A stretch of DNA of 64,000 bases from Lachnospiraceae bacterium (GTDB lineage: Bacteria > Bacillota > Clostridia > Lachnospirales > Lachnospiraceae). Positions 42,844 to 51,515 of the stretch are shown here, in pieces (the first letter of the stretch is position 1; every line of letters starts with the position of its first letter). Position numbers and translations under genes: made by a program. Below the pieces are notes generated by a model, which saw only the letters and a list, made by a program, of their open reading frames with translations, searched no databases and was not told the DNA's origin. The stretch covers positions 37,249 through 101,248 of the forward strand of contig JAETNQ010000005.1 of the NCBI GenBank assembly GCA_021772075.1. The letters run 5' to 3'.

Positions 42844-44342
42844 TCCTTTCCCATTCCTTTCTCCGGATCCATATCGGGTATTTTCTTTGCAGCCGCAGCC
42901 TTAAATCCAGCGACTTCTTTTGCCGCCTGGAGGATGGGGATGTTTGTCCCGGCTCCGGCGACGCAGCCTCCCGGACATGCCATTCCTTCAATCAGGCAGC
43001 CGTTTTTCTTTCCGGCTTTTGCCAACATAAGGATTTTCCTGCACTCTGCAAGACTTTCCGCATGTTCTATATTCACATCCACATCGGGATAGTATTCCCG
43101 GATGCATTCTTCAATAGCATTGGCGACCCCTCCCGCTACGCCATATCCCCTTCCGGCTCCGGTAGCATCTTCCATGGTTGCCGTCGGGGTGATGCTGCCC
43201 GGCCGGATGCCTTTCGCTTCGAACATTCCGGCCAGTTCTTCAAACGTAATAACAAAATCCACGTCGGAACGGATCGTCCTTCGGGAAGCTTCCAATTTTT
43301 TCGAAGCGCATGGTCCGATGAATACAACGCTGGCATCCGGATGGTCTTCCTTGATCTTGCGGGCGGTAGCCACCATAGGAGTCAATGCATTGGATATTTT
43401 ATCGATCGTTTCCGGGAAAAATTTCTTCGCCAGCATCGACCATGACGGACAGCAGGAAGTCAGCAAAAAAGGAAGTTCCTTAGAAGCTACTGCATGGACA
43501 TAATGTTCTGCTTCCGCTATTGCGCCCATATCGGCGCCGATTGCCGTTTCATAGACATCGAAAAAGCCCAGTTCTTTTAAAGCAGTTTTAATCATATCCG
43601 GCGTCACGCCTTTTCCGAACTGGCCCACAAACGCCGGGGCAACTTGGGCGATGATCTTCCGGCCTGACTGCATGGCGCGGATCAACTGAAAAATCTGGGA
43701 TTTATCTGCAATCGCGCCAAAAGGACAGTTTACCATGCATTGTCCGCAGGATACACAAAGATCCGTATCGATTACCGCCCTTCCTTTCTCGTCGTTTTTA
43801 ATGGCGTTTACCCCGCAGGCGGAAAGACAGGGCCTGACTTGGTGGGAAATCGCATCGTAAGGGCAAACTGTTTTACATTTTCCACACTTAATGCATTTTT
43901 CCTGATCAATGATAGATTTGCCGTCTTTCATGGAAATAGCTCCCTTGGGGCATACTTCCCGGCAGGGATGGGCGACACAGCCCATACATTTATCCGTTAC
44001 TTCATAACGGTTTTCCGGACAGGCATTGCACGCGGAAGGAATCACCTGCATTAATGGGGGTTCATAGTACTTTTCATCAATATTGCTCTCCGCCAGCCCT
44101 TGGGTAACATGCACCGGCATATTTTCAGGCCGCAGCGAAAGCCCCATCGCCAAGCGGATGCGCTCCCTGACAATGGCTCTTTCTCTATAAATATTCCCAT
44201 ATTGGGATTCATCATAATCTACGATCTTATAAGGCAACGCTTCTACATCGTTAATCAGATCTTCCGAAGTGTAAGCGAGATTAGCGACTTCTTGAAAAAC
44301 ACGTCTGCGTATTTTACGGACTTGTGTATCGATACCTCTCAT
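42840..44342 (-). CDS. [FeFe] hydrogenase large-subunit-like protein (group B type)
   Basis: A 500-residue iron-sulfur protein. N-terminal cysteine clusters [18 protein letters not shown] and CPKG (about 105-131), then [12 protein letters not shown] and [12 protein letters not shown] (150-207), bind several [4Fe-4S] centres. The H-cluster domain has P1 TSCCPSW (Cys297/298), P2 IGPCASKK (Cys345) and P3 [14 protein letters not shown], so all H-cluster cysteines are kept. It would make or oxidise H2 with ferredoxin, or sense H2. Subfamily B enzymes are known in Lachnospiraceae but little studied. RBS GAGGAGAGAAG. It is coupled to gltX. Confidence 0.88.
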   Translation of the reverse strand: MRGIDTQVRKIRRRVFQEVANLAYTSEDLINDVEALPYKIVDYDESQYGNIYRERAIVRERIRLAMGLSLRPENMPVHVTQGLAESNIDEKYYEPPLMQVIPSACNACPENRYEVTDKCMGCVAHPCREVCPKGAISMKDGKSIIDQEKCIKCGKCKTVCPYDAISHQVRPCLSACGVNAIKNDEKGRAVIDTDLCVSCGQCMVNCPFGAIADKSQIFQLIRAMQSGRKIIAQVAPAFVGQFGKGVTPDMIKTALKELGFFDVYETAIGADMGAIAEAEHYVHAVASKELPFLLTSCCPSWSMLAKKFFPETIDKISNALTPMVATARKIKEDHPDASVVFIGPCASKKLEASRRTIRSDVDFVITFEELAGMFEAKGIRPGSITPTATMEDATGAGRGYGVAGGVANAIEECIREYYPDVDVNIEHAESLAECRKILMLAKAGKKNGCLIEGMACPGGCVAGAGTNIPILQAAKEVAGFKAAAAKKIPDMDPEKGMGKE

Positions 44343-44463
44343 TCTTCTCTCCTCTTTCAGTGAAAACTATATAGGTGCCGTATAGTTCTCCCCGAACTTT
44401 GTTAATAATTTATCATTGCGCTATTCATTATTCTTACACAAATGGCGCAAGAAATCAAGGTAT

Positions 44464-46482
44464 TTATAAAAATAAACTGCCCGCCTGAAATATGAGGACG
44501 GAAACCGCCCATGCAAACAATAGCTGGAAGGCGATCATTCCTAAGGTAAATTTCCATGATCCGCTTTCTTTTTTTATAGTAGCTACGGTAGCTATGCAAG
44601 GAACGTAAAGCAGACAAAATATCATAAGGCTGAAAGCATTCAGCGGTCCGAAGCCAGGACTGGCGTTTTGTATGTTTTGTACAATAGTCTGCATTCCCGC
44701 AGGGGAATTGGCATTGGTTACGCCAAATAAAACGGCAAAGCTGGAAACGACGACCTCTTTTGCTGAGATGCCGGATATAAGCGCTACTACGATCTGCCAC
44801 ATGCCGAGGCCTGCAGGTACGAGAACGGGGACAAGAAACCGGCCGATGGATGCTCCGAAGCTCTTGGAGGGGTCGTCTACCATGCCGCCGGAACCGAAAT
44901 TCAGTACAAACCAGATGACAATAGAAGCAATAAATATTGTAGTTCCGGCTTTGGACAGATAGTCTTTCAGTTTGTTCCATACATAAATTCTTATTGTCCG
45001 CGGATTGGGCCTTTTATATTCCGGCAGTTCGATCAAAAGGGAATTATTTTCTTTTTCTTTTTCTATTTTATGTATCACCTTTGCCACAAGAATAGCGATT
45101 GCCATTCCGATCACATACATGGAAAAAGCGACAATGGCGGCGTAATCCGCGAAAAACATGTCGGAAAACAGGACATAAACCGGCAGCCGCGCGGAACAGG
45201 ACATAAATGGAGTGACGATCATGGTCTTTCTTCTGTCGTGTTCTGTTTCCAAGGCGCGGGTGGCCATAATCGCAGGGACAGTGCATCCAAAACCAAGGAT
45301 CATAGGAAGAAAGGCCTTTCCGGAAAGCCCTGCTTTTCCCATTATATGATCCATGACATATGCCACTCTGGACATATAGCCGCTGTCTTCTAAAACGGCA
45401 AGGGCAAGGAACAAAATAAAAATGTTCGGTATAAATGTAAGGATTCCTCCGACTCCTGCAATAATGCCGTCCACCACCAAGGACTGCATCCATCCGGCAA
45501 CATGAATGGCGGAAAGAAAATCTGCTGCGCCGTTTGACAATTTGTCCAGTCCGATTTCAAAAAATCCCTTCAGAAAATCGCCTACGACAAAAGTGAGGAA
45601 AAAGACAAATCCCATGATAAGCAAAAAAATGGGAACGCCCCAGAATGGATGTGTAAGCAACGCATCTATCCTGTCTGTCCTCTCCTTCTTCTTCTGTTTG
45701 TAAAACAACGTTTCATTTACGATCTCTTCAATATAGGCATATTTGGCTTGGATAATTTCCTTTTCATAGCTCCGGTCAACGACATTTGTAACGGAGATCG
45801 GATGTTCTTTCCATACTTCTTCGTCTTCTTCCAATAGTTTAATGGCATGCCAACGCACGGAAGAATGGGTGGGATAATGAGCCTGCATCATTACCTCCAA
45901 TTTGGCCAGTTTATGTTCAATCTCATCCCCATAATAAAGTACATTGCCCTTGGGTCCTTCTTCATAATGATGTACCACCGCATGGAGCAGGATGTCAAGA
46001 CCTGTCCTTTTGGCGGCGGAGACGGGAACGACCGGAATATCTCCAAGCAGTTCCGGCAGACGGTGCAGATCGATTTCCATTCCCCGTTCGTCTACGATAT
46101 CCATCATATTCAAGGCAAGAACCATCGGCTTGCCAAGCTCCAGCAGCTGCATGGTAAGATACAGGTTTCTTTCCAGAGAAGAAGCATCCACAATATTGAC
46201 GATCACCTCGATATCGTCGTCCATCACGCATTTTCTTGTCACTTTTTCTTCAATCGTGTAGCAAGTCAGGGAATAAATGCCCGGGGTATCCACAAGAGTC
46301 AGATGGAAGCCTTCGTATTCGGTTTCCCCTTCCATTTTTTCCACCGTGACCCCCGGCCAGTTAGCAACTTTTAATTTAGAGCCTGTAATGGCATTAAACA
46401 AAGTCGTTTTCCCGCAGTTCGGATTTCCTACAAATGCCACATGTACCGTTTTCTCTCTATCTATCATTTCCTTGTCAATCAT
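44464..46482 (-). CDS. feoB: ferrous iron transporter FeoB
   Basis: A 672-residue FeoB. The N-terminal G domain has G1 GNPNCGKT, the GVTVEKMEG switch, G3 DTPGIYSLT and G4 NMMD. The rest is a polytopic membrane region with the two Gate motifs. It imports Fe(II). GGAGG lies 6 bp before the ATG, which overlaps the feoA stop (ATGA). A candidate Fur box lies upstream of feoA. Iron supply fits the Fe-S rich hydrogenase encoded just downstream (122-bp gap). Confidence 0.96.
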   Translation of the reverse strand: MIDKEMIDREKTVHVAFVGNPNCGKTTLFNAITGSKLKVANWPGVTVEKMEGETEYEGFHLTLVDTPGIYSLTCYTIEEKVTRKCVMDDDIEVIVNIVDASSLERNLYLTMQLLELGKPMVLALNMMDIVDERGMEIDLHRLPELLGDIPVVPVSAAKRTGLDILLHAVVHHYEEGPKGNVLYYGDEIEHKLAKLEVMMQAHYPTHSSVRWHAIKLLEEDEEVWKEHPISVTNVVDRSYEKEIIQAKYAYIEEIVNETLFYKQKKKERTDRIDALLTHPFWGVPIFLLIMGFVFFLTFVVGDFLKGFFEIGLDKLSNGAADFLSAIHVAGWMQSLVVDGIIAGVGGILTFIPNIFILFLALAVLEDSGYMSRVAYVMDHIMGKAGLSGKAFLPMILGFGCTVPAIMATRALETEHDRRKTMIVTPFMSCSARLPVYVLFSDMFFADYAAIVAFSMYVIGMAIAILVAKVIHKIEKEKENNSLLIELPEYKRPNPRTIRIYVWNKLKDYLSKAGTTIFIASIVIWFVLNFGSGGMVDDPSKSFGASIGRFLVPVLVPAGLGMWQIVVALISGISAKEVVVSSFAVLFGVTNANSPAGMQTIVQNIQNASPGFGPLNAFSLMIFCLLYVPCIATVATIKKESGSWKFTLGMIAFQLLFAWAVSVLIFQAGSLFL

Positions 46483-46718
46483 AGTTTTCCTCCTTTGACT
46501 TCGATACCGGAAGAAATATGTTTTCCAAGTGCAAGCCTGGTTCCCCTTACCTGGATGATCAACGCCCCTCCTTTTTTGCGATTTAAGATCTTGACCTTAG
46601 TACCGTCATTCAACCCTAATGCCTGGAGCCTTCTCGTCACAGGTTCTTCCACATATACTCCGCTGACTTCATATACTTCGCCTTTTTGTCCATCGTAAAG
46701 AGTCATGGCCATCCTCAT
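46479..46718 (-). CDS. feoA: ferrous iron transport protein FeoA
   Basis: A 79-residue SH3-like FeoA. The family pattern is visible: RRLQALGLNDGTKVKILNRK followed by a Gly-rich turn and VRGTRLALGKHISSGIEV. It binds or regulates the FeoB G domain. The ATG at 46718 has alternatives two and four codons in. It overlaps feoB by 4 bp. Confidence 0.93.
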   Translation of the reverse strand: MRMAMTLYDGQKGEVYEVSGVYVEEPVTRRLQALGLNDGTKVKILNRKKGGALIIQVRGTRLALGKHISSGIEVKGGKL

Positions 46719-46764
46719 TTCTGCGCTGCCCCGCTATTGTAATTAACTATTATTTGCATGTTTT

Positions 46765-46779
46765 TGAAATTGATTCTCA
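46765..46779. promoter_or_regulatory. candidate Fur box upstream of feoAB
   Basis: TGAAATTGATTCTCA is a near-palindromic 7-1-7 site; read on the minus strand it is TGAGAATCAATTTCA, against the Fur consensus TGATAAT-N-ATTATCA. It lies 47 bp upstream of feoA, in the 233-bp divergent gap between feoA and cotJA. Iron-dependent repression is inferred. Confidence 0.55.
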
Positions 46780-46951
46780 TTACACATGTAGATTATATGA
46801 CGCATAAGAGCGAATGTCAATATGGCTATTTTCCTGTCCTATCGTTATAAAAGGAATTGTTATATTGAAAAAAATTGGAATATACAAACACGATAAAAAA
46901 CACCCAACATATAGTATATTAGGAATATTCAAAATCTATGAAAGGAGTATT

Positions 46952-47122
46952 ATGCAGGACTATAACTTTAATGAATATTTTGATCGTTTCCCGTTAGCTA
47001 TGGCATATGTGCCGTGGCAGCATCTCACGCAGATCTATGAAGATCTGGATAAAGCCTATTGTACCGGCACTATCTTTCCCGAATTAACCAAACCATTTAC
47101 AGGAAGGAGATGCGTGCAATGA
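46952..47122 (+). CDS. cotJA: spore coat-associated protein CotJA
   Basis: A 56-residue CotJA. It keeps the family core MAYVPWQ near residue 17 and a C-terminal PF-rich end. The ATG at 46952 follows GAAAGGAG; the longer open frame from 46814 is not coding-like. CotJA belongs to the inner spore coat and is made in the mother cell. The 4-base overlap ATGA with cotJB couples them. A CATATAGT stretch (46908-46915) resembles a SigE -10 but I cannot place a convincing -35. Confidence 0.88.
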   Translation: MQDYNFNEYFDRFPLAMAYVPWQHLTQIYEDLDKAYCTGTIFPELTKPFTGRRCVQ

Positions 47123-47388
47123 GCCACAAAATGAATGCCGAGCAGGAAAACATGCTTCGCAATATCGGAATCGTTGATTTTGTCACAGTAGAAATGACGG
47201 AATATCTGGATACCCATCCTTTCGACAGGGAGGCTATGGAATACTTTAATCATTATATGCGCATGAAAAACCAAATGATGCGCGATTATGCCGTAAAATA
47301 TGGCCCTCTTTCCCTTTCTGCAGCAGATACATGCAGCAAGGAATGGAAATGGGCGCTTCAGCCTATGCCTTGGGAAGGAGGATGTTAA
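47119..47388 (+). CDS. cotJB: spore coat protein CotJB
   Basis: An 89-residue CotJB. It has the family pattern RNIGIVDFVTVEMTEYL near the N-terminus and a Trp-rich end (EWKWALQPMPWEGGC). The ATG at 47119 has AGGAAGGAG 9 bp upstream; the longer frame from 47059 overlaps cotJA and is rejected. It functions with CotJA and CotJC in the coat. Confidence 0.93.
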   Translation: MSHKMNAEQENMLRNIGIVDFVTVEMTEYLDTHPFDREAMEYFNHYMRMKNQMMRDYAVKYGPLSLSAADTCSKEWKWALQPMPWEGGC

Positions 47389-47391
47389 GAT

Positions 47392-47997
47392 ATGTGGAAT
47401 TATGAAAAAAGATTACAGTTTCCGGTAAAAATTACACAGCCAAACGCAAAACTTGCCCAAGTTATTATCAGCCAGTTCGGCGGCCCTGACGGGGAGCTTG
47501 CTGCATCTATGCGGTATCTGTCACAGCGCTATTCCATGCCTTATAATGAAGTGGCCGGACTTTTGACGGATATCGGTACCGAAGAACTGGCACATATGGA
47601 AATGATCTGCGCTATCGTGTATCAGCTGACGAAAGATCTTTCCATGGATGAGATCGTTGCTTCCGGCTTTGATAAATATTATGTCGATCATACGCTTGCC
47701 CTCTGGCCGCAGTCGGCGGGCGGGGTTCCTTTCAACGCTTGCGTGTTCCAGTCAAAGGGGGACGCGATTACGGATTTGACGGAGGATATGGCGGCAGAAC
47801 AGAAAGCCCGCACCACTTATGATAATATCCTTCGCCTGGTTCACGACCAGGAAGTCTGCGACCCTATCCGCTTCTTACGTGCAAGGGAAATCGTGCATTT
47901 CCAGAGGTTTGGTGAAGCCCTGCGCATCGTGCAGGATAAACTGGACTCCAAGAATTTCTATGCGTTCAATCCTGAATTTGACAGGTGCAAAAATTAA
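47392..47997 (+). CDS. cotJC: spore coat protein CotJC (manganese-catalase family)
   Basis: A 201-residue CotJC of the non-haem manganese catalase family. The four-helix bundle carries Glu and His ligands (GELAASMRYLSQRY, GTEELAHMEM, and the later REIVHFQRFGE). It probably removes peroxide on the spore or serves as a structural coat protein. It starts 3 bp after cotJB. A hairpin 12 bp after the stop ends the operon. Confidence 0.94.
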   Translation: MWNYEKRLQFPVKITQPNAKLAQVIISQFGGPDGELAASMRYLSQRYSMPYNEVAGLLTDIGTEELAHMEMICAIVYQLTKDLSMDEIVASGFDKYYVDHTLALWPQSAGGVPFNACVFQSKGDAITDLTEDMAAEQKARTTYDNILRLVHDQEVCDPIRFLRAREIVHFQRFGEALRIVQDKLDSKNFYAFNPEFDRCKN

Positions 47998-48009
47998 TCA
48001 ACGTATTTT

Positions 48010-48045
48010 ACGGCCCTTGCAGATAAACTTGCAAGGGTCGTTTTA
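48010..48045 (+). terminator. terminator after cotJABC (shared with wecB)
   Basis: ACGGCCCTTGCA and TGCAAGGGTCGT form an 11-12 bp stem around a ~7-nt loop, followed by only four T. The wecB gene converges and its stop codon overlaps the last bases, so the hairpin probably stops both transcripts. The short T-run makes efficiency uncertain. Confidence 0.7.
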
Positions 48046-49173
48046 CTGGAACTTTTCTTGATTTGTCCCAATATTCCCCCAATATTCAACAATCGCCCGC
48101 ACAATCCGCTCCGAAGCATGTCCGTCTCCATACGGGTTTACTGCCCTGCTCATGCACTGGTATTCCCTTTCATCCTCCAGCAATCCCTTTATTTCCCGAT
48201 AGATTCTTTCTTCCTCAGTACCCACCAGCTTCAGTGTGCCTGCTTCGATCCCCTCCGGCCGTTCTGTAGTATCCCGCATAACCAGTACCGGTTTCCCAAG
48301 GGATGGGGCTTCTTCCTGTATGCCGCCGCTGTCCGTCAAAATGATATAGCTGTGTGCCATAAAATTGTGGAAATCCACGACATCCAATGGTTCAATCAGC
48401 CGAATACGCTCCTCTCCTGCCAATATTTCCCGGGCCGCCTGGCGGACTTTCGGATTTTTATGAACCGGATAAACCACTTTTATGTCAGGATATTCCTCGA
48501 TGATCCTTTTGACGGCCCGAAACATATGACGCATGGGTTCGCCGAGGTTCTCGCGCCTGTGTGCTGTCAGCAGGATTAGCCTGGAGTCCTGGCACCAGTC
48601 CAGATGTTCGTGCCGGTAGTCCTCCCTGACTGTCTGTAAAAGGGCGTCAATTACCGTATTTCCTGTCACATATATTTTTTCGTCTTTTTTCCCTTCCTTT
48701 AGCAAATTCTGCCGGGCTTGTCCGGTCGGCGCAAAATAAAGTTCTGCTACGAGATCTGCTGCCTGCCTGTTAAATTCCTCCGGATAGGGGGAATACATAT
48801 CATAGGTACGCAATCCGGCCTCCACATGGCCGACCGGAATATTCTTGTAGAATCCTGCCAGAGCCGCAGTAAAGGAAGTCGTAGTATCTCCGTGTACCAG
48901 TATCAGATCCGGTTTTTCTTTCTCCAGAACCTTTTCCATCCTGCTTAACACATTTACAGTGATAGAGGCCAGCGTTTGGTTCTGCTGCATAATATCCAGA
49001 TTATAATCTTCCTGGATTCCAAATGCATCCATGACTTGCACCAACATCTCCCTATGCTGCCCGGTTAAGCAGACGATGCATTCCAAATGTTTTGTTCTTT
49101 TTAATTGCAAGACAAGCGGACACATCTTAATAGCTTCCGGGCGGGTGCCAAAGACTGCTAATATTTTCTTCAC
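48043..49173 (-). CDS. wecB: UDP-N-acetylglucosamine 2-epimerase (non-hydrolysing)
   Basis: A 376-residue WecB/MnaA. It has GTRPEAIKMCP at the N-terminus, HGDTTTSF, GHVEAGLRT, LTAHRRENLGEP and TDSGGIQEEAP, the full set for UDP-GlcNAc/UDP-ManNAc interconversion. It overlaps the glycosyltransferase gene start by 4 bp. With the WecC-like dehydrogenase in the same operon, the expected product is UDP-ManNAcA for a surface polymer. It is the last gene of the operon. Confidence 0.95.
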   Translation of the reverse strand: MKKILAVFGTRPEAIKMCPLVLQLKRTKHLECIVCLTGQHREMLVQVMDAFGIQEDYNLDIMQQNQTLASITVNVLSRMEKVLEKEKPDLILVHGDTTTSFTAALAGFYKNIPVGHVEAGLRTYDMYSPYPEEFNRQAADLVAELYFAPTGQARQNLLKEGKKDEKIYVTGNTVIDALLQTVREDYRHEHLDWCQDSRLILLTAHRRENLGEPMRHMFRAVKRIIEEYPDIKVVYPVHKNPKVRQAAREILAGEERIRLIEPLDVVDFHNFMAHSYIILTDSGGIQEEAPSLGKPVLVMRDTTERPEGIEAGTLKLVGTEEERIYREIKGLLEDEREYQCMSRAVNPYGDGHASERIVRAIVEYWGNIGTNQEKFQ

Positions 49174-51503
49174 AATGACACCACCTCTGTTTCGCCCTGA
49201 TATCCTGCGATCGCCTCCTGTATCCTCCCCGTAGGTGAATATATGTATACATGCTTCAGAAGTTTCGCGGCCAGGTATTCCTTGATTGCACCATACTGTG
49301 TAAATATAATCGGAATGCCGTCATATTCCGAGTAAGGAATATAACTGGGCATTTCGCTGGCCACCAGAACTTCCGCTTCTTTTTCTTTTGCAAAAAGATG
49401 AAGTTCTTTTACAATTTCCGGTGTTTCATAGCTTGGATAAGTTTCTGTGACCAGCAAAGAATCCCGAATCGGAAACGGCGCGGGCAAAAGGGAATCCGGT
49501 GAAGAGACGTAAATGCTTTTCAAGGTTACGCCGGCTTTTCCGCGCAGCCGGAAAATCAGCTTAAATGTTTTCGCCCGGTCACTGATCCGCAACAGGCTGA
49601 ACCCGTCCAGCGCAAAATTAAGAAAATCCAGCTTTACATTATTTTCATCATAATACTCAATCTGGCAACGCACGTTCCCATTTTTTTCCGATACCTCAGA
49701 AAAAAAACCGATGCGGCTGCCGGATGTAAATTGTGAGATTTCATAGTTCTTATCCGTTCTCAGCCAGACGATTTGGTCATCATCCGCTTCCCGTGCCAGA
49801 CGGAGTCCTTCCCCGGAACATGTTTTTTTTACGAGATCCTTTTCTTCCACGCGGATTTCACGATAAAGCTCCGATATGGAAAACGGCATATCTTTGTGCA
49901 GCGCCACTGCAGGGATACGGTCCGTATACTCATATATTTGATCCAGAGGAATGCCTGTATCAATGACTAAGTCATTGACTAAGTCATCGACTAAGTCATC
50001 GACTAAATCATCAACCAAGTCATTGCCAATATGATCAACTGCGCTGCATTTTATGGTATTTTCGCAATAGTTAAATTCATCGAGCGACAGAATCATTTTC
50101 TTCGGGTGAAAAGAATCCAGATCGCCGGTTCTCATGGAATCCTCAAAGAGAAATCTTGATGCCATCTGGCGCGTGAGCATGACAGGTTCCGATACCCGGT
50201 TATATGCTTTATCGCGATACATCAACTTTCCATCGGTATAGTAAGCTGCCTTTCCAATGACTTGATCCGATGCGAAACGTGTAGCCAAAGCCATGTCTGT
50301 CAGGTAATTCTCTCCATAATAATCCTGCGGCGAAAAAACTGTGATATAGTCAAACGGAACCGTACTAAGCGCTGCTTCTCTTCCGGTCAGAAGTTGTTTG
50401 TTTTCATAGGTCTGGGACTCGAACATCGTACGGACTTTGGGATTTTCTTCAAAACAGACAACGAGGATCTTTGGAAGCGGGCATCGGATCGATTTGCCGA
50501 ATACCTTTTCCGCAATCCTGTTCATCCTGTCTTCATATAGGTGGTTCGCCAGGACATGCCGCAGCCCGGCCAGGCGGTATTTGCGATAATCCTCTTCTGT
50601 TCCACAGAAAGCTTTTAACTGTTTTTTCAATCGGTCTTTGTCATTCGTGGACATGATCAGGTCTCCAAAAAAGAGTTCCAGCCCGCGGCTATAGTTGCTG
50701 ACCGTAACCGTGTTGCATGCGAGCAGTTCAAATGCTCTTCTGGCAAACATAAAGCCTGACTGCACCATCGAAGTCAGATTAAGCCCATAACGATACCCTT
50801 TATAGGCGCGGGAAATCTCACTGTATGGAAGCGCTCCGAGAATACAGTCCTTTAGTTCTTCCGGGAAATAGTAATTCTCGGCAACAGGACTCGCAACGGA
50901 GGTTGACTGGCTGTTATTGTCCGTTTCTTCCTTTTTATAATTCCTGTCATAGATATCCAAGCCATATTCTTTCAATAGAGGCACAAGATCCATGAATGCT
51001 TTTGATCTTTCTTTATACTTCACATAAAAGGAACCGGCAAAACAAAATTTGTCTTTACGGTCATACTCTTCGATTGGGTTATGGATGGCGGGTTGCGCGG
51101 CAAACGGCAGATAATAGACCCGGTCATGCCCCAAATGTGCTTTGTAAAGCTCGATGCAATCCGCATCGGTCGTAAACACATAATCTGCCAGCGCCGCAGC
51201 CCGGATAAACACGCCGAAATGTACAGGGTCTTCCTTTGACCAGAAGATAACGGGGATATGGATTTCCCGGCAATAAGAAGCAAGCGCGCGCAGCGCTTCC
51301 GTATTGTCATGGAGTTTAAAGCGCCAGAGATTATCCTTCCCGCGCCATACGGATTCGATAAAAAGCATATCTGGTTGGAAACGATCGATTTCTTCTTTAA
51401 AATGATCCGGCGTCACTTGCATAAGGTCGCATTCCGGCGCATAGCAATGATAGGTAAATTCGTCCATAATGGCGGCGACTCGCAGTTTATTTTGTTTCTT
51501 CAT
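49170..51503 (-). CDS. CgeB-like glycosyltransferase with repeat tract
   Basis: A 777-residue protein. The first ~370 residues match the CgeB/DUF3880 type glycosyltransferase fold: ADYVFTTDADCIELYK, LPFAAQP, and a C-terminal lobe with the NLTSMVQSGFMFARRAFELLACNTV region characteristic of spore-maturation CgeB proteins. About 350 further residues of unclear fold follow. A DLVDDLV repeat lies at about 495-515, and a second alpha/beta region with GIPIIFTQYGA near the end. The sugar and acceptor are unknown. It is coupled to wecB (ATGA overlap) and 12 bp downstream of the deacetylase/methyltransferase gene. Confidence 0.72.
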   Translation of the reverse strand: MKKQNKLRVAAIMDEFTYHCYAPECDLMQVTPDHFKEEIDRFQPDMLFIESVWRGKDNLWRFKLHDNTEALRALASYCREIHIPVIFWSKEDPVHFGVFIRAAALADYVFTTDADCIELYKAHLGHDRVYYLPFAAQPAIHNPIEEYDRKDKFCFAGSFYVKYKERSKAFMDLVPLLKEYGLDIYDRNYKKEETDNNSQSTSVASPVAENYYFPEELKDCILGALPYSEISRAYKGYRYGLNLTSMVQSGFMFARRAFELLACNTVTVSNYSRGLELFFGDLIMSTNDKDRLKKQLKAFCGTEEDYRKYRLAGLRHVLANHLYEDRMNRIAEKVFGKSIRCPLPKILVVCFEENPKVRTMFESQTYENKQLLTGREAALSTVPFDYITVFSPQDYYGENYLTDMALATRFASDQVIGKAAYYTDGKLMYRDKAYNRVSEPVMLTRQMASRFLFEDSMRTGDLDSFHPKKMILSLDEFNYCENTIKCSAVDHIGNDLVDDLVDDLVDDLVNDLVIDTGIPLDQIYEYTDRIPAVALHKDMPFSISELYREIRVEEKDLVKKTCSGEGLRLAREADDDQIVWLRTDKNYEISQFTSGSRIGFFSEVSEKNGNVRCQIEYYDENNVKLDFLNFALDGFSLLRISDRAKTFKLIFRLRGKAGVTLKSIYVSSPDSLLPAPFPIRDSLLVTETYPSYETPEIVKELHLFAKEKEAEVLVASEMPSYIPYSEYDGIPIIFTQYGAIKEYLAAKLLKHVYIYSPTGRIQEAIAGYQGETEVVSL
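49962..50021. repeat. in-frame 12-bp tandem repeat (five units)
   Basis: Five consecutive units of the type AT(T/C)GACTAAGTC occur, the first three nearly identical and the last two diverged by one to three bases. The unit is a multiple of three, so copy-number change keeps the CgeB-like reading frame and only alters the number of DLVD/N tetrapeptides. It is an example of an in-frame minisatellite. Confidence 0.9.
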
Positions 51504-51515
51504 AATGTTTCCTCT

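Noticed and set aside
42813..43445. 210-residue plus-strand frame opposite the hydrogenase
   Set aside because: Shadow frame; the hydrogenase on the minus strand has all motif cysteines.
46814..46951. N-terminal extension of the cotJA frame
   Set aside because: AT-rich non-coding sequence; the ATG at 46952 has GAAAGGAG and matches the CotJA start.
49962..50021. CRISPR-like repeat array
   Set aside because: Units are contiguous 12-mers with no spacers and lie in frame inside a gene; a tandem repeat.
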